The notes under the pieces were generated by a model, which saw only the letters and a program-made list of their open reading frames with translations, made no database searches and was not told the origin of the DNA. 64,000 nt of DNA from Xanthomonas prunicola. Lineage in GTDB: Bacteria > Pseudomonadota > Gammaproteobacteria > Xanthomonadales > Xanthomonadaceae. The first letter of the stretch is position 1; every line of letters starts with the position of its first letter. The stretch lies in assembly GCF_002846205.1 (NCBI RefSeq), contig NZ_PHKV01000008.1:62001-126000 (forward strand), given 5' to 3'. Made by a program: the position numbers and the translations under genes. This document shows, piece by piece, positions 27,510 through 35,531 of this stretch.

Positions 27510-28319
27510 TTAGCGCGTCATCGTCGCCACGATGCGATTGGAGGTCGGTGCATCCTCCGATGGCGTCCGCGGATGCGCGTTGACTTCCAGCATCTGCAGG
27601 CGCTCGCCGTTGAAGCGGTACTCCAACGCTTGCTGCACTGCATAGAGCGCTTGTGCCTGCACACACAAGGTGCGCGCCTGGGCTTCCAGCACATCGCTGC
27701 GGCCCTGCATCTGCCGCTGCATCTGCGCGTCCAGGTCCGCACCGCGACGTTCCATTTGCGCGGTGCGTCCGGTCATCACCGTCCACAGCACGCTGCGGGT
27801 GAGGCGACCGGCTAGCGCCTGGGCGGCATGTTCGACGTTGGCTTGGAAGCGTTCGTCGAAGACTGTTTGCTCCCAGCGCCCGCGGCCGAGGCTGTCCTCC
27901 ACCTGCGCGTGTGCGGCCATGCGCAGCCGCTCGACCTTGCGCTGCTGGCGCGTGCTGCCGGACAGCACGTGGACCACGCCATTCAGCGCGTCGAAGGTGA
28001 TGTCGACCACCGATTGGGCGATGGACGTCGCCGCCGGCATCAAGGTGCGCGTGCGTTGCTCCAGCTCGCGCAAACGTTGCGCATCGGCCGTGCTGACGGG
28101 CTGCGGCTGGTGGTCCACGTTGAGCTCGCCACCATGAAAGAAGACGTCGCGCGGCACGCCCTGCTTGCGGTGCAGCCAGATACCGCCGCTATCGGCGAGC
28201 ACGTCGTAGGACGTACTGACATCGCATTGCTGTGCGGACAGCTGCGGGGTGGCGGTCTCGGCCTGCGCAGCGCAGGCCACCAGCAGGCACAGCGGGACAA
28301 GAAACATGGTGCCGCGCAT
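27510..28319 (-). CDS. DUF2884 (YggN-like) exported protein
   Basis: 269 aa from ATG 28319. Signal peptide MRGTMFLVPLCLLVACAAQAE, possibly with a lipobox-like LVAC. The mature part has VSTSYDVLADSGGIWLHRKQG, a helical region rich in Arg/Gln (RLRELEQRTRTLMPAATSIAQSV) and VQQALEYRFNGERLQMLEV, consistent with DUF2884/YggN proteins of the periplasm. Function unknown. Monocistronic. The 219 bp up to 28538 show no gene. Confidence 0.65.
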   Translation of the reverse strand: MRGTMFLVPLCLLVACAAQAETATPQLSAQQCDVSTSYDVLADSGGIWLHRKQGVPRDVFFHGGELNVDHQPQPVSTADAQRLRELEQRTRTLMPAATSIAQSVVDITFDALNGVVHVLSGSTRQQRKVERLRMAAHAQVEDSLGRGRWEQTVFDERFQANVEHAAQALAGRLTRSVLWTVMTGRTAQMERRGADLDAQMQRQMQGRSDVLEAQARTLCVQAQALYAVQQALEYRFNGERLQMLEVNAHPRTPSEDAPTSNRIVATMTR

Positions 28320-28538
28320 GGGGATGGCCTTGAGATCCGGATCTGCAGCATTACGCGGGGCGGACGCTGCCGTCATGGGAAGAAAGTCAGGGTGCCGTCA
28401 GGGCGCACGGGAGCCGGTGGTTGCGAAGCGTGAACCGGGTCGGGCATCGGCACACTGACGGCGTTCAAACGACTAGCTCACTTGATTCTCACGGCGTATG
28501 GTGTGAATTATGTTGCACAGCAGCATCGGAGCTTCGCA

Positions 28539-28955
28539 ATGCTCGACCCACGCATCGAAAAGGTAGACCTGGCGCTTACCGAGATTGCCCAGGACCCATC
28601 GGAAAAGGTGGCGTTGTGGCAATGGGCGTGCCGCGAGATGCTGCATGAGACGCTGATCGGCATGCATCAGCTCTCGCACTTGGCCGGCATCGCCCGGCAG
28701 GTGGCGAACGACTGGCGCGAGCCGGTGGACGTCATCGCACCGGCAAAGCCCTACTTGGCTGCAGCTGCACTGGCCGACCGGCGCCTGCCGCAGGTGCTCG
28801 ATGGCTTGGGCAGCACACATGACGACAACGACCGCGCCACCCTGTGGCGGCTGCGTTACGCCAGCCTGATCGCCTCGACCCTGCAAGGCATGCAGGCGCT
28901 GGCCGAAAAGCACCGTATCGACCGCCAGGCGATGGCGATCGGGCAGTTGAACTAA
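28539..28955 (+). CDS. Conserved hypothetical protein
   Basis: 138 aa from ATG 28539. Not recognised. Soluble and helical, with motifs EKVALWQWACREMLHETLIGMHQL, HLAGIARQVANDWREPVDVI and WRLRYASLIASTLQGMQALA; no signal peptide or membrane segment. Codon use is native-looking (GC3-rich), so it is a real gene. No neighbour suggests a role. The 289 bp following are empty. Confidence 0.6.
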   Translation: MLDPRIEKVDLALTEIAQDPSEKVALWQWACREMLHETLIGMHQLSHLAGIARQVANDWREPVDVIAPAKPYLAAAALADRRLPQVLDGLGSTHDDNDRATLWRLRYASLIASTLQGMQALAEKHRIDRQAMAIGQLN

Positions 28956-29244
28956 GCAGCGATCGCATCGGGCCGTTTGCAGGCGCGCGTGTCTTGCAGC
29001 GCGCGGTCGTCGAACGACGTGTTGTGATCGTGCGGGGCGTGCGATGCCTGCCTACAACGCGTATAGGCAACAACGCCGGGCGCTGCCTGAGCCGGTTTGT
29101 GGTGTTTCCATCTCGCTGACGCCAGTAGCACGCATGACCGACCGCATCCTCCTCAGTGCCCACCCACCAGTGAACGTCGCGCATTGCCCGAGGCTTGATC
29201 AGCGAGGTCAACGCTAACCGGTCAATGAGCGCTTGATCAGTGGC

Positions 29245-29547
29245 TCAATGCCGAACAGCCGCATCTTCCAGATGCCGCCAAGCATGCCGCACGATCCAGC
29301 GCGCCTGATCCCAGGGCACCGACAGCATCGGCAGACAGTGGTAGTAGCTGTCCTGCAGCACGCGATACAGCTGTGCTTCGGTTGCGCGTGGGTAGGCCAG
29401 GTAGATGTCGTAGCCGAGGGTAAGCAGCCGGGCGTAGTCGGCAAAGGCGTAACCACCCAGATGCCCTTCGGCATGGACGTCGCGCCAATAGGCGATCTCC
29501 GCGTCGAGATTGACGCTGCGGCGGGTCAAGACGGATGCGCTGTGCAT
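29245..29547 (-). CDS. Small conserved hypothetical protein
   Basis: 100 aa from ATG 29547 with GGAG upstream. Composition is Tyr/Trp-rich: LDAEIAYWRDVHAEGHLGGYAF, YARLLTLGYDIYLAYPRATEAQL, YRVLQDSYYHCLPMLSVPWD, ARWIVRHAWRHLEDA. No signal peptide or membrane segments; not recognised. The same frame stays open upstream to 30207 only as antisense of the aldo-keto reductase, so that longer version is rejected. Confidence 0.55.
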   Translation of the reverse strand: MHSASVLTRRSVNLDAEIAYWRDVHAEGHLGGYAFADYARLLTLGYDIYLAYPRATEAQLYRVLQDSYYHCLPMLSVPWDQARWIVRHAWRHLEDAAVRH

Positions 29548-29693
29548 GGGTAGGACTCCGGAATCGAGACTACCCCCCTGTACGGGCACCGTAGCAGCGG
29601 CTGGCGCACGCAACCAGCGCGCGACGACGAGCGGTCGTCGCGGCGGTTGCCGCCATGCACCGAGCGACGCCGGCGCATGGCAAAAACAAGAAC

Positions 29694-30497
29694 TCAATCC
29701 CAGTCGGGCGCGATCGCCTGCGGATTGGCCAGGCGGTGCCCGCGGTCGAGTGCGGCGATCTCGCGCATGTCCTGCTCGGTTAGCTGTAGCGTCTGCGCCT
29801 TGAGGTTGCTTTCCAGATTCTCGCGCTTGGTCGAGGACGGAATCACCGAGTAACCCTGCTGCAGTGCCCAGGCCAGGGTGACCTGTGCCGGGGTGGCGGC
29901 GTGACGTGCTGCGATCGCCTGGATCACCGGATCCTTGAGTACTTCGCCGACCGCCAACGTCATGTACGACGTGACATGGATGCCTTGCTCGCGCAGGAAA
30001 TCGGTGACGGCACGATTCTGCAGATAGGGATGCACTTCGATCTGGTTGGTGGCGATGGCGTCGGCTCCCAGGATCTCGATCGCCTGCTTGGTCAGGGCGA
30101 TGGTGAAGTTGGACACGCCGATCGCGCGGGTCAGACCCTGCTGTCTGGCCTGCGCCAGGGCTTCCAGATACTCGCGCATCGGCACCTGGTCCTTCGGCGA
30201 AGGCCAATGGATCAGGGTGAGATCCACGTACTCGGTGCCGAGCTTGCGCAGGCTTTCCTGCAGACTGGGCAGCAAGGCGCCGTCGCCGAACTTGTCGACC
30301 CAGATCTTGGTGGTCAGATACAGCTGATCGCGCGCAATGCCGGAGGCTGCGATTGCTTCACCGACCTGCGCTTCGTTGTCGTAAATCTGCGCGGTATCGA
30401 CCGCGCGATAGCCCAGTTCCAGTGCGCTACGCACCGAATCGATGACAACCTGGTCTTTGAGGCGAAAGGTGCCGAGGCCGAATGCGGGGACAGTCAT
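29694..30497 (-). CDS. dkgB: Aldo/keto reductase, DkgB-like (2,5-diketo-D-gluconate reductase B)
   Basis: 267 aa, typical length. Motifs: [37 protein letters not shown] (AKR signature with catalytic Tyr of QIYDNE, given in two halves), LTLIHWPSP (His), [21 protein letters not shown] and the NADPH motif [15 protein letters not shown]. Reduces keto acids or aldehydes such as methylglyoxal; exact substrate unknown. Three oxidoreductases in a row (this, 30573, 31725) share orientation, suggesting a general carbonyl-detoxification group. Confidence 0.85.
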   Translation of the reverse strand: MTVPAFGLGTFRLKDQVVIDSVRSALELGYRAVDTAQIYDNEAQVGEAIAASGIARDQLYLTTKIWVDKFGDGALLPSLQESLRKLGTEYVDLTLIHWPSPKDQVPMREYLEALAQARQQGLTRAIGVSNFTIALTKQAIEILGADAIATNQIEVHPYLQNRAVTDFLREQGIHVTSYMTLAVGEVLKDPVIQAIAARHAATPAQVTLAWALQQGYSVIPSSTKRENLESNLKAQTLQLTEQDMREIAALDRGHRLANPQAIAPDWD

Positions 30498-30572
30498 TGT
30501 GTTCCTTTGGAAATGGGAAGTCGAAAATGGGGAATCGCAAGAGCGAAGGTGTGCGCAGCGCAGTCAATGTGG

Positions 30573-31601
30573 TTAGTCGAGGGCGACGACGGCTTTTCCG
30601 AAGTTTTTGCCGCGCAAGACGTCGATCAGGCCTTGCGCGGCGCTGTCCAGGCCGTGCAGTACGTGTTCGCGGTACTGAATCTTGTCCTCGCGCAGCCACT
30701 GGCCCATTTCGCGCAGGAACGCGGGCATCAGACGGATGAAATCCTGCTGGATGAAGCCACGCACCGTGAGACGCTTGCGCAGCACGTGCCCCATAAACTC
30801 GGGCAGGCGATCTGGACCGGGCAGTACCTGCCCCCGGCTGTTGTAGGTGGCGATCACGCCGCACACCGGGATGCGTGCGAAGTCGTTGAGCTGCGGCAAC
30901 ACCGCATCGAACACCTTGCCGCCGACGTTTTCGAAGTAGATGTCGATGCCGTCCGGTGTCGCTACGCGCAGCTGCTCTGCAAAGTCGTCGGCGCGGTGAT
31001 CCAGCGCCACATCCACGCGCAACGTGTCGCGCAGGTAACGCACTTTTTCTTCGCCACCGGCAATGGCCACCACGCGCAGGCCTTGCAGGCGTGCCAGCTG
31101 CGCTACCGTGGCGCCAACCGGGCCGCTGGCCGCAGCCACCACCAGCGTTTCGCCCGATTGGGGTTTGCCGATTTCATGCAGGCCCGCATAGGCGGTAAAG
31201 CCGGGCATGCCATACACGCCGAGCGCGGTGCTCAGCGGCAGGCCATCGTCCGCTGGCAGCTTGCGTAACGGTGTTTTCGGGGTCAGCAGGCTATGCGTCT
31301 GCCAGCCACCGGGGAGCACCAGCAGATCACCGGGGTGATAGTCGGCGTGATTGGATTGGATGACTTCGCCAACGGTGCCGCCTTCCATCACTGCGTCGAT
31401 GGCCACCGGCGCGGCGTAGGAGGGGCCGTCGTCCATGCGTCCGCGCATGTATGGGTCCAGCGACAGGAAGCGATTGCGTACCAGGATCTGATCGTGGCCG
31501 GTCGGCGCGACGGCCACGTCCTCGATGCGGAAGTTGCTGGCGCTGGGTTCACCGTGCGGGCGCGATGCCAGCACGATGCGGCGATTGGTCATGGATGTCA
31601 T
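30573..31601 (-). CDS. NADP-dependent MDR oxidoreductase (CurA/2-alkenal reductase-like)
   Basis: 342 aa from ATG 31601. Zinc-less medium-chain dehydrogenase: N-terminal RFLSLDPYMRGRM, nucleotide-binding VVAAASGPVGATVAQLA, VRYLRDTLRVDVALDHR, and IDIYFENVGGKVFDAVLPQLN, a hallmark of the alkenal/one oxidoreductase subgroup. Such enzymes reduce the C=C bond of reactive enals and related substrates with NADPH. Neighbouring aldo-keto reductases fit a detoxification role. Confidence 0.85.
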   Translation of the reverse strand: MTSMTNRRIVLASRPHGEPSASNFRIEDVAVAPTGHDQILVRNRFLSLDPYMRGRMDDGPSYAAPVAIDAVMEGGTVGEVIQSNHADYHPGDLLVLPGGWQTHSLLTPKTPLRKLPADDGLPLSTALGVYGMPGFTAYAGLHEIGKPQSGETLVVAAASGPVGATVAQLARLQGLRVVAIAGGEEKVRYLRDTLRVDVALDHRADDFAEQLRVATPDGIDIYFENVGGKVFDAVLPQLNDFARIPVCGVIATYNSRGQVLPGPDRLPEFMGHVLRKRLTVRGFIQQDFIRLMPAFLREMGQWLREDKIQYREHVLHGLDSAAQGLIDVLRGKNFGKAVVALD

Positions 31602-31724
31602 GGGAAATTCCTCGCAAAGAGTCCGCGCAAGCGCGGTCGGGTGCGCACAATGCGCGCGAGCGTGTTGTAAGAGGTGCACCAGGATGCATGCACGGCAGGC
31701 AACGCGACATGCCGAGCTCGTGCA

Positions 31725-32699
31725 TCACGCTGTTGCCGATGGCTCCGGCGCACTGGCGGTGTCGAGCTGTGCAATCTGATCGGCACTCAACGACAGGCGT
31801 GCGGCTGCCAGCACATCGTGCAGTTGGGTCACGCTGGTGGCGCTGACGATCGGCGCGGTGAGACTGGGGCGTGCGATCAGCCAGGCCAGGGCGATTTGCG
31901 CGGGTGTGGCGTTGTGCGTGACGGCTAGATCGTCCAGCGCCTGCAGGATGCGCAGGCCACGCGGATTCACGTATTGCTTGACCACCGACGCACCACGCGC
32001 ACTGCTCTTGCCGGCATCGTCGGCGCTGCGGTACTTGCCGGTGAGAAAGCCGCTGGCCAGCGAGTAGTAACTGATCACGCCAAGCTCGTGCTCACGCACG
32101 AGCGGTTCAAGTTCTGCTTCGTAACCGGCGCGATCGTACAGGTTGTATTCCGGCTGCAGGCTTTCGTAGCGTGGCAGTGTGTACTGCTCGGAAATATCCA
32201 GCGCATCGCGCAGGCGCGCGGCGCTGTAGTTGGATGCGCCGATCGCACGGACCTTGCCTTGTTCGATCAATCGGCCGAACGCAGCCAGCGTGGCTTCGAG
32301 CGGAATCGATTCGTCGTCTTCGTGCGCCTGGTACAGATCGATCACATCGGTCTGCAGGCGCGTCAACGAATCTTCCACCGCCGCGGCGATGTTGTCTGGC
32401 GACAGACCGGGATGCTCGCTCCACTTGGCCACCTTGGTGGCGATCAGCACCTTGTCGCGCTTGCCGCTGCGTGCAAGCCAACGCCCGATGATGGTTTCCG
32501 ATTCGCCACCGCGGTTTCCGGGCACCCAGCCAGAATACGCATCGGCCGTATCGATCAGATTGAAGCCGGCGTCCACGAACGCGTCGAGCAGTGCGAACGA
32601 GGTCGCCTCATCGGCGCTCCAGCCGAACACATTGCCACCGAAGACAATCGGTTGAACCTGCAGGCCGGAGCGGCCGAGTGCGCGGGGTTGGGACATCAT
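31725..32699 (-). CDS. Aldo/keto reductase (YajO/Tas-like)
   Basis: 324 aa; start at the first of two adjacent ATGs behind AGGAG. Motifs: LVFGGNVFGW-like VFGGNVFGWSADEATSF, LIDTADAYSGWVPGNRGGESE, IATKVAKW, DLYQAHEDDES, AIGASNYSAARL, YSLASGFLTGKYR and APIVSATSVTQL. This is the AKR subgroup with a longer loop that reduces ketones and sugar-like aldehydes. Substrate unknown. The 229 bp to the next gene carry divergent promoters. Confidence 0.83.
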   Translation of the reverse strand: MMSQPRALGRSGLQVQPIVFGGNVFGWSADEATSFALLDAFVDAGFNLIDTADAYSGWVPGNRGGESETIIGRWLARSGKRDKVLIATKVAKWSEHPGLSPDNIAAAVEDSLTRLQTDVIDLYQAHEDDESIPLEATLAAFGRLIEQGKVRAIGASNYSAARLRDALDISEQYTLPRYESLQPEYNLYDRAGYEAELEPLVREHELGVISYYSLASGFLTGKYRSADDAGKSSARGASVVKQYVNPRGLRILQALDDLAVTHNATPAQIALAWLIARPSLTAPIVSATSVTQLHDVLAAARLSLSADQIAQLDTASAPEPSATA

Positions 32700-32928
32700 G
32701 GATGCTCCTGTTTCGAACTGCGCACAGGATAGTCACGCGTACCGATGTTGCGTGTGACATCTGTGTGGATTCAGCGTTCCGCCGATCGTCCTCAGCAGCT
32801 CACAGGATCTGAACATGTCGGCGACAGAGGACGCCGTAACGTGTCCTGTGCCGCCCAACGACGGGCACATGGCATGCCCCGGAGCACATGCTAGGCTCGC
32901 GCTACTTTTCCCGGAGGAGGGCGCTGCG

Positions 32929-33783
32929 ATGATCCGCAACAAGCTGGCCTGTGCATGTGTGATGAGTGTGGTGGTGGTGATGAGCCTCCCTGTGGCGATG
33001 GCGGTGAAGCCTGCCGATAGCGCGACGTTGCCGGCGCCCGATACCGCGTTGCAGGCGGCCATCAACGGCAACTGGCGCGACCGCGTTTACGTGCAGCGCG
33101 ACCAGTACCGCCACCCCGGCCAGACGCTGGCGTTCTTCGGCATCAAGCCGACCCAGACCGTCATCGAGATCACTCCGGGCGGGGGCTGGTATTCGGAAAT
33201 CCTGGCGCCTTACCTGCGCGAGAAGGGAAAATATGTTGCGGCAGTGGTCGACCCCGCGGCGGCGCCGGAAGGCCGTAGCCGCGATTACGCACAGAGCGCG
33301 CGCGATGACCTGGAGAAGAAGTTCCAGGCCAAGCCGGAGGTGTATGGCAAGCCGTCATTCGTATCGTATGTGCCCAAGTCGCCGTCCTTCGGCGTGGACA
33401 ACTCCGCCGACCTGGTGCTGACCTTCCGCAACGTGCACAACTGGCGCATGGCCGGCAATGCCGAGGCGATGTTTGCCGGCTTCTATAAAGTGCTCAAGCC
33501 CGGCGGCGTGCTCGGCGTGGTCGAACATCGCGCCAAGGCCGATGTGCCGGCCGACGACAAGAGCGGTTATGTCGGCCAGGCGCAGGTGATCGCGATGGCC
33601 GAGGCAGCCGGTTTCACGCTGGTCGGCAAGAGCGAGGTCAACGCCAACCCGCGCGACACCAAGGATTACCCGGGCGGTGTGTGGACGCTGCCGCCGAGCA
33701 ACAGCCATGACAAGGCCGACGATGCAAAGTACAAGGCGATCGGCGAAAGCGACCGCATGACCTTGAAGTTCGTCAAGCGCTGA
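32929..33783 (+). CDS. Exported class I SAM-dependent methyltransferase-like protein
   Basis: 284 aa from ATG 32929, with GGAGGAGGG upstream. Signal peptide MIRNKLACACVMSVVVVMSLPVAMA. The fold has VIEITPGGGWYSEILAPYL (motif I variant), YVAAVVDPAA, ADLVLTFRNVHNW and FYKVLKPGGVLGVVEHRA. These predicted periplasmic methyltransferases are common in Xanthomonas, but SAM availability outside the cytoplasm is doubtful, so the real activity is unclear. Confidence 0.75.
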   Translation: MIRNKLACACVMSVVVVMSLPVAMAVKPADSATLPAPDTALQAAINGNWRDRVYVQRDQYRHPGQTLAFFGIKPTQTVIEITPGGGWYSEILAPYLREKGKYVAAVVDPAAAPEGRSRDYAQSARDDLEKKFQAKPEVYGKPSFVSYVPKSPSFGVDNSADLVLTFRNVHNWRMAGNAEAMFAGFYKVLKPGGVLGVVEHRAKADVPADDKSGYVGQAQVIAMAEAAGFTLVGKSEVNANPRDTKDYPGGVWTLPPSNSHDKADDAKYKAIGESDRMTLKFVKR

Positions 33784-33792
33784 AGGCGTCGA

Positions 33793-33827
33793 CTGCATGC
33801 CGGCGCGTTGCGCGTGTCGGCATGCAG
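33793..33827. terminator. Hairpin between methyltransferase and rluE
   Basis: CTGCATGCCG and CGGCATGCAG are perfect 10-bp arms around a 15-nt G/C/T loop, 9 bp after the stop at 33783. Likely terminator or mRNA-end structure; no U-tract. Confidence 0.5.
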
Positions 33828-33876
33828 ATGTCAGAACTACGTGGGGCTGGGCAGCGCGTCGCGCAACAGGATTGCC

Positions 33877-34449
33877 ATGTTGGTGTTGTTGAACAAACCC
33901 TACGGCGTGCTGTCGCAATTCAGCGACCGCTCGCAGCCGCCCAAGCGCACGCTGGCCGAATTCGGCTTGCCGCCCGATGTGTACGCGGCTGGCCGTCTGG
34001 ATCACGATAGCGAGGGCTTGTTGTTGCTGACCGACGACGGCGCATTGGCGCATCGGCTCACCGACCCACGCCACAAGCAGTCCAAGACCTACTGGGTGCA
34101 GGTGGAAGGAGAGCCGCAAGCCGAGCAACTGCAGGCCTTGCGCGACGGAGTGGTGCTCAACGATGGCCCGACCCGGCCGGCACAGGTGCGCAGCCTCGAT
34201 CCGGCACCGCCGCTGTGGCCGCGCGATCCACCGGTCCGCGTGCGCAAGACCGTGCCCGATGCCTGGCTGGAACTGCAGATCACCGAAGGCCGCAACCGTC
34301 AGGTGCGACGTATGACCGCAGCGGTGGGCTTGCCGACCTTGCGCCTGGTGCGCGTTGCGATCGGCGAGTGGCGGCTGGACTCGCTTGCGCCTGGACAGTG
34401 GCGCGTTGAAGAAACCACGCGCCCACGGCCGAGCCGGAGTCGGCGCTGA
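33877..34449 (+). CDS. rluE: 23S rRNA pseudouridine(2457) synthase RluE
   Basis: 190 aa from ATG 33877. Short RsuA/RluE-type protein lacking an S4 domain: LVLLNKPYGVLSQFSD, catalytic Asp in AAGRLDHDSEGLLLLTDDG, KTYWVQVEG and ITEGRNRQVRRMTAAVGLPTLRLVR. Modifies U2457 in the peptidyl-transferase region by family knowledge. Basic C-terminal tail (RPRPSRSRR). Confidence 0.9.
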   Translation: MLVLLNKPYGVLSQFSDRSQPPKRTLAEFGLPPDVYAAGRLDHDSEGLLLLTDDGALAHRLTDPRHKQSKTYWVQVEGEPQAEQLQALRDGVVLNDGPTRPAQVRSLDPAPPLWPRDPPVRVRKTVPDAWLELQITEGRNRQVRRMTAAVGLPTLRLVRVAIGEWRLDSLAPGQWRVEETTRPRPSRSRR

Positions 34450-34769
34450 GTCGTTGCTTATATCGGTTGTATGACGAGCGCGGGACTGCAGTACGGTGTT
34501 TAGCGGCCAGCAGCAACGATCGCTGCGTTGTCAGGTGGGAGACCGGTGCGCGTGACCGGGACGTTATGTGGCTAACCCATGCGTCGTTTGAACCAGCCAC
34601 GGCTGACGGTTGCTGGATACACCTCATGGCCGCCGCATCGCATGATGTGGACGCCACGCAGCGCGCGCAGCTGTGTCGTAGACATCAATGCACTGCGCTG
34701 CAGCGATGGCAGAAACGACAACGCCACGGCGCATGGCCGTGGCGTTGAGGGTTTGCTTCGCGCCTGGGC
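34450..34769. other. 320-bp intergenic region with a terminator
   Basis: No convincing gene on either strand; short frames here lack codon bias and ribosome-binding sites. Its one clear feature is the hairpin at 34719-34747. Confidence 0.5.
34719..34747 (-). terminator. Terminator hairpin of the 34770-35201 gene
   Basis: CAACGCCACGG and CCGTGGCGTTG form perfect 11-bp arms around a 7-nt loop, 23 bp past the stop on the minus strand and followed by TCGTTTCT. A good factor-independent terminator candidate. Confidence 0.6.
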
Positions 34770-35201
34770 TTATTCGATGCCGTCGCTTGGGGTCACCGCA
34801 CCTCGACGCTGGTAGGCAGCGCGACGTGCGTTGGCATTGCTGGCGTGTTCGCGATCCAGGCGATGCACGTTGCCGCCGAGCACCTGCTGATCGCGCTGAC
34901 GCTTGCGGTACACCGCGTAGCCGATCAGGCCCAGGCCTGCGACCGCTGCGGCGACCGTCACGGCGGGGTTGCGCTTGACCAGCTTGCTGGCGGCCTTGCC
35001 ACCGTTACGCACTGCGCCAATTGCGACGCCGGTCTTGAGCCATTCGCTAGCGCTTGGGCCGAAATGACGCAGGCTGCTGCCAGCGTTGCGTGCCTGATCG
35101 CCGGCGTTGGACGCGGCATGACGCAACTGGTCGCCTGCAGTGCCGGCCAGCTCCAGGGCACGCTCCAGGGCGCGTTCAGTGATCACAGTCAGCTTGCTCA
35201 T
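34770..35201 (-). CDS. Hypothetical protein with one C-terminal-half membrane helix
   Basis: 143 aa. Amphipathic helical N-terminus (TVITERALERALELAGTAGD, QLRHAASNAGDQARNAGSSLRHFG), a hydrophobic stretch PAVTVAAAVAGLGLIGYAVY, then a basic tail (RKRQRDQQ). The layout recalls DUF883-type ribosome/membrane-associated stress proteins, but I cannot confirm membership. Monocistronic. Confidence 0.55.
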   Translation of the reverse strand: MSKLTVITERALERALELAGTAGDQLRHAASNAGDQARNAGSSLRHFGPSASEWLKTGVAIGAVRNGGKAASKLVKRNPAVTVAAAVAGLGLIGYAVYRKRQRDQQVLGGNVHRLDREHASNANARRAAYQRRGAVTPSDGIE

Positions 35202-35398
35202 CGGAGGCGTTTCCTTTCTGAGTACGTGGTCTGCAGTCTGTGCGCTGATGCGTATAGGCGGCGTTAGCGGGGTTGGGTCACGTTTGGCTTACGGTTAGGA
35301 AGGAGGCTGCGCGCTGGTGTGGGCGGCGCTGAGAATTGCGAGGCAATGGCGTGACAGGCTTGAGCGATGTCGTCCCTTGATTCTCCGCCCACGGGACA

Positions 35399-35462
35399 TT
35401 TCAGGTGCCGCGTGGTCTTGCTCGGTGGGTTGCTGTAGCCGTCCAGGGGGCGTTGGGCCACG
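35399..35462 (-). repeat. Duplicated 3' end of hrpB (degenerate copy)
   Basis: 64 bp that match 35530-35593 with 5 mismatches. Read on the minus strand it still encodes WPNAPWTATATHRARPRGT and a TGA, a diverged copy of the HrpB C-terminus WPDDPWTAAATHRAKPRGT. The copies are 67 bp apart. The rest of 35202-35531 contains no gene. Confidence 0.8.
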
Positions 35463-35531
35463 CCGCAGTGGATGTCGTGCACCGGCCTCTCTCACCGCCG
35501 CCGCGGGTCGATGCGTATCAGTCGATGCGTT

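Noticed and set aside
29901-31268. 455-aa open frame on + strand
   Set aside because: Antisense to two well-supported oxidoreductase genes; no domain.
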